64,000 nt of DNA from Tulasnella sp. 424 (Eukaryota; Basidiomycota; Agaricomycetes; Cantharellales; Tulasnellaceae). Of this stretch, positions 11,421-21,107 are shown one piece after another (position 1 is the stretch's first letter; every line of letters starts with the position of its first letter). The stretch is from assembly GCA_019633425.1 (NCBI GenBank), contig WSUB01000003.1, positions 189,480 through 253,479 on the forward strand. The letters run 5' to 3'. Under the pieces are notes generated by a model. That model made no database searches and was not told the origin of the DNA. It saw only the letters and a program-made list of their open reading frames with translations. The translations under genes and the position numbers were made by a program.

Positions 11421-12368
11421 GCATGTACTAACAATACCATAAATATTCTATATACCTGCCGCGCGGAGGATGCTGGTCTGCGGCACCGAAGTGGTGAACC
11501 ACTTCCAAGCTCGCTCCAGACAAAATCATCGCCCTAACGAGAGCTTGCTAAGAGAAATAAACTGACGTTCTGCAACGTTTACGGGGCGTCGCAGTATATC
11601 CCTCTCGTTCGGAGGTTACCCATGCCGCTATTGATGTGAGTCGTGAAGCCCCGCCGATCCAAAATAAGGGGCACAGTTTAATTGTCTGAACCGCATCACA
11701 AGTATTACTAATCTCGCCGTTCGAAGAAAATCTTGGTATTTTCCAGAATTTTGGACAGCATTTTCCGCGTCAGTCGCATTTCAGCTTCTACGCATGGGGG
11801 AGTGAAAGCACCCCCTAACCCCGCGACGAACCATCTAAAAAGCGGTATTCGGGATCACCCGCTCCCTTCCCTACACTGCTTCCCATCCTCATCGTGACAA
11901 AATACGGCCGAAAGGCGCCAAACCAAGCGAGCGTACAAGATACTCGTTTTTATCACATCCGGGGTCGGCCACAGAGAAAGGGAACGGACGCGTCCGACCA
12001 CAGGCCATTGAACCACAGCCCCACTTTGCAAGATCACTCTCCTCGTTGCCAGGCTCGGCGCGACGACATGCCTGATTATGCCTAACGATGGCGGAGGGGT
12101 ACTACTCAATTTGATAGAAGACTTGTCCCATCTGCCTGAACTGGCAGGAATGTGTACAGTTCAATCTTGCCCCTGACAATCCCGCGTTTGTATCAACCAC
12201 ATTCTCCACTTATTTGTCCAGTTTTGAGCTGGTCATGGCACCGTCCCTCGGGCCACATGGCTCTCCACGTGTTTTATAAATAAGTTAAGAACGACACATT
12301 GCCCACCATCAGCGTTCAGCTCCCGTCAAACCGCTCCATCTCGCACCTCTGCTCCACCAGATCCCGCT
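11421..12368. other. Spacer inside duplication unit 1
   Basis: Intergenic DNA between the Mpp6-like gene and the unknown gene. It aligns with 15028-16191 of unit 2 and contains a 59-nt block (11574-11632) identical in both units. The right end carries a TATA box (12275) before the unknown gene. Confidence 0.6.
12275..12282 (+). promoter_or_regulatory. TATA box of unknown gene, copy 1
   Basis: TATAAATA lies 94 bp upstream of the start codon at 12369. In unit 2 the equivalent site reads ATATAAG near 16103, at nearly the same distance from its ATG. Confidence 0.6.
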
Positions 12369-13817
12369 ATGTCTTGTCCTCGAATATCTCCGGGTAAATT
12401 CAGCACTCAGAGTGGCGTCTTCCATTTAATCAAGTCTCCGCTGAAGACGGGTCTGCGAATCCCTTCACCCGGCTCGCCAATGCTCTTGGATCGCTTCGAG
12501 TTCGACACGCCGTATCGCCTCGTTCCTGGCCCACAGCCGAAGTCTTTTCTGGATCTTACTCCGCTGGCAGTCCCCTCTACAGCAACTGGGGATGATCATA
12601 ATGCCGAAGCCGAAAGCCGGTCGGCAAGAGAGTACACGTTCCCATATACGGCTAGCGCTCCCGGAAATCTTCAAGGTGGAACAGAGAGCTGGCCATCTTA
12701 TTACAATCCGCAGATCTATTATCGCCGCGTGAGTCGAACCTCCTGTTGTGACTGTTTGTTGCCTTGATCCTGAATAGGGCGATTCCAGCGCGGCCCAGTC
12801 CACTTGCACGAACCAACCCCTCAAGTAACTCCCATCCCTCCCCCTACGCTGACTGCTGAGAGCCTTGTAGCCGGCAGGCTGAGAGCTGTCTGCGAGTGGG
12901 CAGAAGAGAAACTATGGGTCGATGGACCTATGGCATCTCGACACGCCGATTTCAAAGCCCTTACGATGAGTCGCCGCAGCGTCTTGGTCAGCGCTTCAAT
13001 GATCGAGTCTCCGAGTAGGAGAACGATTAATTTCTGCGAGTGGCTAGCCGACACAGTCTGGAACGAGCTTCGTGGAGGGTACGTCCTCAAGAACGGGGAG
13101 AGGATCACAGAAGAGGCACTCCCTCCGTAAGCGCCGTGCTTCATTTGATACTTGACTGATACTTCACCTCATTGCCCTTGGTCCGATAGATCGTATCGTC
13201 GTCAGAACGAAGACCTTGCACGCTGTTACGCTCGTCTCCAATACTTTGCATCCACCTGGCTCTCATACCACCTCCCCAAAAAGTACCGAGAGTACAACCT
13301 TGCTCGTGTGTTCGACATACGTGCTTTGCCACTTGGCATAGCGGTATGGTCTTACGAAGAGCGCATCGGACCTTGCCGACCTCACATGCCTCGCAATGTT
13401 AAGACCATCCGCGAGTTGATTTACGGTAGGGGCCAAGCGTACACAGATTTCGACCACTATCCCGACATCTCTGCCTTGAGATTGATTGCCTACTTAGTAG
13501 CAATTCATTTCACGCCCGAGAGGAGGCGAAATGAGGGGTACGGACCTACTACCCCCCACGTTGGGATGGACGAACTCTTTGGGTGCGGGTTGCTGTGAGT
13601 CTCGTTCGATACCACTCGTTCCGCGACCTTTGCTAACGGGTTTTCGTGGAACAGGCAGCAAGTACTAGGCATGTCCATCAAGCAGATCGCAACGGGAGCC
13701 CAGATAATTCGTTGGGCCATGCCTGATCCTCCTGAAGAGGGTATCGAAGACACTTCGCCCTGGGTATGTCGTTCCGGCATCCAGACGACCTCAGCCTGGC
13801 TTCGCCGGTCTGCATGA
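12369..13817 (+). CDS. Protein of unknown family, tandem copy 1
   Basis: I do not recognise this protein. Four exons (12369-12728, 12789-13126, 13190-13594, 13655-13817) sum to 1266 nt, 421 aa, with good GT-AG sites. Residues 1-120 are Ser/Pro-rich with a conserved block FEFDTPYRLVPGPQPKSFLD. A Pro-rich linker follows (HEPTPQVTPIPPPT). The remainder looks globular and helical, with blocks RAVCEWAEEKLW, FCEWLADTVWNELRGGYV, YRRQNEDLARCYARLQYF, LPLGIAVWSYEERIGPCRP and GRGQAYTDFDHYPDISALRL. No signal peptide, membrane segment or known catalytic motif is visible. The paralogue at 16192-17646 has the same exon structure. Substitutions are few in exons 2-4, which suggests purifying selection or a recent duplication. 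Function unknown. Confidence 0.85.
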
Positions 13818-14190
13818 GCCAAACTTGAAAGTTGGACGAAAGCTGTACCTCACACTAACTGGGCTGGACCCCAAAACAAAATATGTCCGTTAATTTAACA
13901 TTTGTTTCGAATAGAACGCGTGTAGTATGGATGTTATGTATTTGTTCTGTGAACCTCGCCGGACTGGTGCAAGTTGCGGCGCCTCCTTTCGCACCCATCT
14001 TATGAAAGCATCCGGCACCGGACTCTCGTCCTAGTGTGGTAAACCTTTGGTAGATTTGTTCAACCAAGGAGCGGATTCGTTGGGGCAGGGAAGCAAGTCG
14101 ATTGTTTCAGTTAGTAGACACAACCCCGTTCCACATCGACCCCTGGCGCAAAAAATAAAACAGCATCCATCTCCGTCGTCCGATTTCCAC
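13818..14190. other. Junction between duplication units
   Basis: 3' flank of unknown-gene copy 1, then about 190 bp (13945-14137) that match neither unit, then the upstream part of the Mpp6-like pseudogene. I see no inverted repeats or target-site duplications that would mark a transposon. Confidence 0.45.
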
Positions 14191-15027
14191 ATGCCGCCCA
14201 AGACGCTCAGCAATGGCACGCTGGCACTCAAGTTTATGCAAAAGGCTGTTCTGAAATCTTAAAGTGGTAATGCTCCGGTCGTTGAACTGCGCCAAGCGGA
14301 GGTCGCGCATGAAGCCGAATGAGATATTGGGTTGGAGGTTCGGCAGGCCTGGCTCTTGCACCCAGTGGCGACATACGTACGACCATTCTACGAAGAAAAG
14401 GGGTGCGATACACTAGATCTAATGGGTCCTCCAAACTCGTGTAGGGCAGGCCCATCTGGCTCCTCGGCCCCTGGTGTTGTCTACGAAACATCCTACTTTC
14501 TACTCCTGTACAATAAAACTGAGGACGCCGCAGCAGAGGATGGCGAGGAAGCTGAGGTCTCTCAGAGCCTGTTAGCTACGGCAACGTCTCGACCCGGTCG
14601 TCGGAGTAATCTCAAATAGAGGAATCGAAAGCCAAGGTCCGCTCCGATTCTAATTCTGGCGAGGTCATACCCATTTTGATGCTCCTTTGAACCTATAGAC
14701 AGAACCTCGAGCTCAAGATGACGGTGCTGCGGGTAAACGTAAGGCGGACTTAGAACAGTCCTCTGCTCCTCAGAACCCTCCTTCATCTTCTCCAGACCCC
14801 GACACATCATTGTCAAAAAAGAAAGGCAAACGGAAGCTCGAATATGACGAAGATCTTGGACCGCCTTTGTTGCCAAGCTCTTCCTCAAATATCGGGTCCC
14901 AGGGACATGCTACCGGATTCCACCTCCCACAAGTGTAGATGCACCTTCAACCCACGTTCCAATAGCCCACGACGGAACGGCACCGAGAAAGAAGAAGAAG
15001 AAGAAGAAACATGAATTCGTTGTATAG
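14191..15027 (+). pseudogene. Mpp6-like pseudogene (duplicate of 10587-11420)
   Basis: The start MPPKTLSNGTLALKFMQK is conserved, but a TAA at 14260-14262 replaces a Gln codon and a TGA at 14320-14322 replaces a Trp codon. Compared with copy 1, two single-base losses just before the first intron also shift the frame, and a TAG follows RPGRRSNLK near 14617. The block VVYETSY, the acidic segment, both intron positions and the Lys-rich tail (ending at 15027) remain readable in pieces. It is a decayed paralogue with no plausible full-length product. Both Mpp6-like copies keep the 3' flank, including the identical 59-nt block. Confidence 0.88.
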
Positions 15028-15442
15028 GCGTGTAATAACAATACCGTAAGTCTTCTATACACCGGCCGCGCAGTATGCTGGTCTGCGGCACCGAAGTAGT
15101 GGACCAACCACATCACTTCCAAGCTCACTCCAGACAAAATCATCGCCCTAACGAAGGCTTGCTGAGAGAAATAAACTGACGCTCTGGAACGTTTACGGGG
15201 CGTCGCAGTATATCCCTCTCGTTCGGAGGTTACCCATGCCGCTATTAATGTCAGTCGAGAAGCCCCGCTGATTCAAAATAAGGGACACAGTTAACTTGTC
15301 TGAGACCCATCACCATTATTACTAGTCTCGATGTTCGAAGAAACTCTTTCTATTTCCCAGACTTTTGGGGAGCGTTTTCCGCGTCGGTCGTATCTCAACT
15401 TTTCCGCATAAGGGATTCGGGGTCCAATGGGGGGGGGGGGGG

Positions 15443-15473
<31 letters not shown>

Positions 15474-16191
15474 GCGGGCAGGGGGGGGGGGGCTAGAATG
15501 GAGCATAGTGATGCAAATCTAGCATCGGGTTTGCATNNNNNNNNNNGGTCCCCTTTACCCCCCCCCCCCCACCCCCCCCCCCCCCCCCCCCCCCCCCCCG
15601 CCCCCCCCCCCCCGCCCCCCCCCCCCCCCCCCAACTCCGAGACGAACAATAGAGAAGCGGGTTTTGGGTTGACTCCCTTCCCTACACCGCTTTCCATCCT
15701 CGTGGCGACAAAATGCGGCCGAAAGGCGCCAAGCCAGGGCAAGCAACCGCAGTACTCGTTTTTATCACATATCCGGCGTCGACCACAGAGAAAGGGAACG
15801 CGTGCAGCCACATGTCATTGAGCCACAGCCCTTTGCGACACCAGTCTCGTTGCCAAGCTCGCTGCAACGACATTCCTGTTTTATGCCCAGCAAGAGCGCA
15901 CAGGCGCTGCTCTTCATTTATAGAAGATTTTGTCCCCTCTGCCTGAACTGGGAATACGTACAGCCATCGTCACCCTGTTCAACAACGTGGTCGGCACCTG
16001 ACAACCACTCGTTTGTACCAGCTACATTCTCGACCTATTTGCCTAGCTCTGAGTTAGTCTTGGCATTGTGCCCCGGGACAAATGGCACTCCACGTGTTCT
16101 ACATATAAGTGAGATCGACGGATGACTGCCAATCGCCCACCAGCGGCATTCAGCTCGCCCATCTCGCACCTCTGTTCCACCAGATCTCGCT
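15028..16191. other. Spacer inside duplication unit 2, with assembly gap
   Basis: Counterpart of 11421-12368. It starts with sequence nearly identical to unit 1, including 15188-15246, is then broken by G/C homopolymers and ten Ns, and resumes unit-1 similarity around 15633. Confidence 0.7.
15429..15632. other. Assembly gap with poly-G/poly-C artefact
   Basis: Runs of G (15429-15446), C (15447-15473) and G (15481-15492), 44 bases of ordinary sequence, ten Ns (15537-15546), then an almost pure C tract to 15632. Unit 1 has only short G5/C5 runs at the equivalent place (near 11796-11815). The homopolymers are therefore most likely poor consensus at a contig end, not genomic. Frames coding poly-Pro or poly-Gly across it should be ignored. 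Confidence 0.93.
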
Positions 16192-17646
16192 ATGTCTTGT
16201 TTCCGAACTCCTACTGGCGGCTTCAGCACTCAGAGTCGCGTCTTCCACTCAATCGCGTCCGCGCTTGAGACGGGACTCCGAATCCATTCACCCAGCTCAC
16301 CAATCCTCTTGGATCACTTCGAGTTCGACACACCGTATCGCCTCGTTCCTGGCCCACAGCCGAAGTCGTTTCTAGATCTCACTCCGCTGGCAGTCCCCTC
16401 TACAGCGGCTGGTGATGAGCAAGATGACGAAGCCGAAAGCCGGTCGGCGAGCGAGTACACGTTCCCATATACGGCTAGCGCTCCCGGCAATCTTCAAGGT
16501 GGAACAGAGAACTGGCTATCTTATTACAATCCGCAGATATATTATCGCCGCGTGAGTCGAGCCTCCTACTGTGGCTGTTTGTTGCCTTGATTCTGAATAG
16601 GGCGATTTCAGCACGGCCCATTGGCAGTCCACTTGCAAGAACCAACCCCTCCAGCAACCCCCAACCCTCCCCCTACACTGACTGCTGAAATTATTGCAGC
16701 CAGCAGGCTGAGAGCTGTCCGCGAGTGGGCAGAAGAGAAACTATGGGCCGACAGAATTATGGCATCTCGAAACGCCAATTTCAAGGTTCTTACGATGAGT
16801 CGCCGCAGCGTCTTGGTCAGCGCTTCAATGATCGAGTCTCCGAGCGGGAGAACGATTAGTTTCTGCGAGTGGCTAGCCGACACAGTCTGGAACGAGCTTC
16901 GTGGAGGGTATGTCCTCAACAGCGGGGAGGGGATCACAGAAGAGGAACTCCCTCCGTAAGCGCCGTGCTTCATTTGATATTTGACTGATACTTACACCTG
17001 ATTGCCCTTGGTCCGATAGGTCGTATCGTCGTCAGAACGAAGATCTTGCTCGCTGCTACGCTCGCCTCAAATACTTTGCAGCCACCTGGCTCCCATACCA
17101 CCTCCCCAAAAAGTACCGAGAGTACAACCTGGCTCATGTGTTCGACATACGCGCTTTGCCACTTGGCATAGCGGTATGGTCTTACGAAGAGCGCATCGGA
17201 CCTTGCCGACCTCATATGCCCCGCAATGTTAAGACCATCCGCGAGTTGATTTACGGTAGGGGCCAAGCGTACACAGATTTCGACCACTATCCCGACATCT
17301 CTGCCTTGAGATTGATTGCCTACTTGGTAGCAATTAATTTCACAGGGGAAGGGAGTCGACATGAGGGGGGCATGCCTGCTACCCCCCACGTTGGGATGGA
17401 CGAACTCTTTGAGTGCGGGTTGCTGTGAGTGTCGTTCGATACCACTCGTTCTGCGACCTTTGCTAACGGGTTTCGTGGAACAGGCAACAAGTACTAGGCA
17501 TGTCCATCAAGCAGATCGCAACGGGAGCTCAGATCCTTCGCTGGGCCATGCCTGATCCTCCTCAAGAGGGCATCGAATACACGTCGCCTTGGGAATCTCG
17601 TCCAGAGATCCGAACCCATTCGGCCTACCTTCGTCAGACTGCGTAA
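16192..17646 (+). CDS. Protein of unknown family, tandem copy 2
   Basis: Paralogue of 12369-13817 with the same four-exon layout (16192-16551, 16612-16955, 17020-17424, 17484-17646), 1272 nt, 423 aa. It is fully open. Conserved blocks match copy 1: FEFDTPYRLVPGPQPKSF, FCEWLADTVWNELRGGYV, FDIRALPLGIAVWSYEERIG and QVLGMSIKQIATGAQ. Most differences lie in the N-terminal third, around the Pro-rich linker and at the C-terminus (ESRPEIRTHSAYLRQTA against VCRSGIQTTSAWLRRSA). The upstream region keeps a TATA-like element near 16103. Function unknown; no catalytic or targeting motif is visible. Confidence 0.85.
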
Positions 17647-17811
17647 GCTGAGGATTGGACCGACTGACAAGTCCCACTGGCTGGGCTCAAACAAAAACAA
17701 AATGCGCTTGCAAGTACATATTATCTGTATCGAGTACAACATGTGTAGAGTGGATGCTGTGTATTTTTAATTTTACTCTTGTCAAAAATATCAACTACCA
17801 TTGGAGCAGTC

Positions 17812-19405
17812 CTAGATAGTATTTTTGACGATCTTGAGGACTATTGGAACGACGCCTGCCGCGAAGATGTTGCTGTCAGAGACGTTCTCTCCAACTGCGC
17901 GTCCGTGCCATACCTCCAGTGGGTACATCAAAGTCTTGATGCTTCGTGATGTTAAAGGTTGCCTCCACTACCTTGCTATGAGCAACAATAGCCAAATCTG
18001 AGGAAAGCGAAAAGTAAGTGGTGAGCATTGCAGCGACATTCTGACCCGTTTCTCAGGAACCTACATGTGTCGTCTATCTTCAAGATTTTATCTAGTACAC
18101 CTTTCACTCTCTTCTCTGTATGCTCATCCGTCTCTCTCTCATCTTTCATCCAAAGCTCGTCTTGCTCTGTGAATCCATCTTCGAACTTGTAGGTCGGATA
18201 TTGCTCCTGGATCCAAGTCTTGTTGTGTCGCAAGTCCGCGGTCCGCAACCCATACGAGTCTCGGAGGTTTTCAATGATGAGTGGCTGAGGGTCGTCAACG
18301 AGGCCGGCGAAAGTGATCTGGAAGGTGTGGAGAGCACGGACGAGAGGACTGACGAAGAATGCGGTTGGGAGTGGTATGCCGCCTCCTCGTTTTAGTTCTT
18401 GTTGCCAAAGGGAGTGTACACGTTCGGCTTGGGAAACGCCTTTGTCGGTAAGTTGAGCATCCGGACCCCATGTTATTGTGCCATTTCCGTTCTTGCGACC
18501 CCATTTTCTATGCGCCAAAGGTAGTTAAAAGGACTGCTATGCTAACCAGCATCTAGATGCTTACCTATCCCACTCCTAATTAGCAAGAAACAACCAAAGG
18601 TCGGAGACGTGTGCATCGAACAGCGTGGACTCCGAACTCACGTCCTCTCCGTAATAATCCATACCGACGTTATCTGACACTGGTTGTCAGCGCTCCAAAC
18701 ATCGTTCGAGTAAAGAGAGCTGCTTACGAAATCCTTCTCCATGGCGTCCCAGAAACAGGACCTTGTATGATGTATCTTTATCAGATTTCTTGTTTAGCTT
18801 CTGGATCTTCTTGTCAAATGTTGTCCAGTAGTGCTTGTGACTGTCAATGAGGCCGAAGCGGTCTGGAGCCTATTCGAGTGAAGAGTCACAAATCCAATCG
18901 AGCACCCGGTGACAAGAAAGTGCTGGTACTCACGGGGCCAATCTTGTCTGGATCCGCGTTCGACTTGTCCTGCTTGAAGAAACCCGGTACAGCCTTTTGC
19001 GGTCCCAAATTAAGCCACGAGCGAACAAAGCTAAAAAAAATCAAGGACTTGCAATGTATGTTATCTCGTAGTCGTGTGCCTGTGTGCCACAGTTGGAATG
19101 ACCGAGTAGACGCTGGAGGGAATCCTCCCCCGTCCCGCCGAGGAGGGATACGACGGAAAGGAAGATTGAACCGACCTGCAAGCGAATGCCGTCAACACGC
19201 GCAGCTTGACGATGGTAATATAGACAATGTGCAAGGGACGTACGATGACGAGTTCGCACAGACGTAGATAGAGAGTATGGATCAAACCTGGGCGCTTCTC
19301 TTGTATAGCGGTCACAGGCTTTGGGAGATTGGTTTCATCGAGCGCCGAGATCTTTTCTCCCGGAGCATTCATAGTGAAAACCATGGATTTCAGCTCTTGA
19401 TTCAT
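17812..19405 (-). CDS. Histidine phosphatase (phosphoglycerate mutase-like) family protein
   Basis: Branch-1 histidine phosphatase of the fungal Pmu1-like type. The catalytic motif is FLGRHGEGFHNVG; other family blocks are WGPDAQLTDKGVSQAERVH, FFVSPLVRALHTFQITF, NLRDSYGLRTADLRHNK and AHSKVVEATF (second catalytic His). The N-terminus (MNQELKSMVFTMNAPGE) is followed by a hydrophobic stretch (LIHTLYLRLCELVIVRPL) that may be a membrane segment. Exon 1 is 19405-19176. A microexon of 11 nt (18575-18565, GAGTGGGATAG) is needed to join YYGED to KWGRKNGNG. The end reads DVPTG, a 58-nt intron, then VVPIVLKIVKNTI and stop at 17812. Substrate unknown. The family call is strong; the N-terminal exon is less sure. 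Confidence 0.82.
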
Positions 19406-19758
19406 GCTGGCTTATCCGAGGAGAGGTGAGTGGTGAAATCGGTTTGCAGGTCCAAGATCGGAGGCGAGCTTGAACGAGGACGGTTAGAGGTGGAAGGGGT
19501 TTTAAATCATTTCGTTTGTCAGTGACGTCTTTGCTTCTGACACGGCGCCAAAGACGCGAGGAGAGATAAGAATCTTCGGAGCGAGAAGGCGGCAATCTGC
19601 AGGCTGCGAAACGATGAGCCAAGCACTGACGCAAGTGGACGACGGGGCACTAACCCCGTAAACACCGACAACCGCTTAGCTAAGGAATCTACTGTTGGGA
19701 TTCCGATGTCGACCGCAGCGTCTCATACCACTCCGCCTGGTCAATCTCTCCTTTAACA
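19406..19758. promoter_or_regulatory. Divergent intergenic region, histidine phosphatase / Big1-like
   Basis: About 350 bp separate two divergent start codons and must hold both promoters. I see no clear TATA box or repeat. Confidence 0.45.
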
Positions 19759-20821
19759 ATGAGGTCTCTCCAACTCGCTGTCTTGCTCAGCGTTCCGACG
19801 TGTCTGTATGCATTTGCAGATACCAAGCCCCTTTTAGCTTGGTCGTCCACGAGGTGAGTCTGCTCCGGAAGCTGAGACTGAACGTATTGGTCTAACTGTT
19901 CCTTCGTATCCCAGCTCACCTTCGTTGGACTCGATTGCCTCTCGAGGCGCTTTGACGACGCAATCAGAAAGTGCCGTGGCAGCCATTGTGCAGGATGCAT
20001 GCGGTTATGATGCTGTGATTGTCATTGAACAGCCCGGGGTACGTCCGTTGCCACAGCGCCAAGAGTGGATAGTCTGGCTAATCAGTCCTCCTGTCAATTC
20101 AATAGCTGCACAACTCCGATCTCAAGAACCTGCCTAAAACGTCTTTCCTTGCTGAAAAGCTCCATTCTTCACCGTCTTCCTTGCACATCCCCTATATTCA
20201 AGACGTCGATCCGCAGGGAATCGTACCAGCCATCACCAAGCAATGCGACTCTCAGACCATCTCCTTGAGCCTCGGAGACTCTGTCGAAATCCACGGTGAC
20301 TCCCCTGGAATGAAGACCATTGTCATCGACCTCCCGGAGCTGCAATCCCACTGCGGCAAGCGGAAGCAGGAAATGCGTGAGCTCGGTAAGCTCCCTAAAT
20401 CCCGCAGCTCCCCCAATTTAGTAACTAATTGACGTCGCACATGTTCATAGACGCAAAGCTTTCCCAGCAACTATCGTCTCTTGCCCAAACCTTCCCTTCG
20501 CACCTCGTCGTCCTCGCCGGAACCATCGAATCGTCCTTCTCTCGCGCCCACTCCAAGCGCCGCTTTGACGAGCTTCAACGAGCTCTCCCATCCGAATTCG
20601 TCTCTCCCACTGCGGACCAGGTCCAAGGACGTGCCGCCCTTCCGAAAGGTGGAATTTTCCACCGTTACCAACTCCTTACGCCAGGGTTGATCACTTCCAT
20701 CGGAATCACGTTCGGTCTCCTTCTTCCGTTCATGCTCATCGTCATCAATGCTCTCGCAAGCATCAAGTCCCCTGTGCGCTCCGAAGGTATTAAACAAGCA
20801 ACGGAGAAGAAGAACCAGTAG
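19759..20821 (+). CDS. Big1/Voa1-like ER membrane protein (V-ATPase assembly / cell wall glucan)
   Basis: Four exons (19759-19853, 19915-20038, 20106-20385, 20451-20821) sum to 870 nt, 289 aa. It begins with a signal peptide (MRSLQLAVLLSVPTCLYAFA), has a luminal domain, and ends with one membrane helix in the context YQLLTPGLITSIG..FGLLLPFMLIVINALASI followed by a short Lys-rich cytosolic tail. This architecture and the C-terminal block match the Big1/Voa1/ATP6AP1 family. In yeast, Big1 is an ER protein needed for beta-1,6-glucan and Voa1 assists V-ATPase Vo assembly; which role applies here cannot be told from sequence. The lysines near the C-terminus (ATEKKNQ) resemble an ER-retrieval signal but are not a canonical KKxx. 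It is convergent with the Arc1-like gene. Confidence 0.8.
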
Positions 20822-21107
20822 ATGGAGTTCGAAGTGTACGCTAGACATTTTGGGTGTGGATTGGATTGCGTGAATCCATTATGTGTTTCGCTTTGCGCGG
20901 TTGGAGAAGAGCATCGTTTTAGGATCCGAGCGAATGGGAGATTAAGAGAGGTCTATCACTAAAATGCGATCACCTTCTCCAATTAGTCTCACCAATTCAA
21001 GAACTGCGCTTTTTACTCCGTTTCAATTCATCACGGGAGGGCCTTCCTACCCACTCAATCCATGCCAATATACACGTAAACGCCCCATCCGTCTATTCAG
21101 GAAGCAA

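Larger units (their letters stand above)
10538..13944 (+). repeat. Tandem duplication, unit 1
   Basis: The left unit of a direct repeat whose second copy spans about 14138-17767. It holds the Mpp6-like gene, a ~950 bp spacer and a gene of unknown family. Similarity to unit 2 is visible over the whole length, coding and noncoding. Boundaries are estimated by eye from where similarity fades. Confidence 0.85.
14138..17767 (+). repeat. Tandem duplication, unit 2
   Basis: The right unit, in the same orientation as unit 1. It carries the broken Mpp6-like copy, a spacer interrupted by an assembly gap, and the intact second copy of the unknown gene. The 3' flanks of both units still match (…gtgtagtatggatgttatg versus tgtgtagagtggatgctgtg). 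Confidence 0.85.

Noticed and set aside
13945..14137. Possible transposon between the duplication units
   Set aside because: The 190-bp segment has no terminal repeats, target-site duplication or transposase remnant that I can see.
15395..15821. Glycine- and proline-rich open frames across the homopolymer region
   Set aside because: They are created by the G/C runs and the Ns of an assembly gap.
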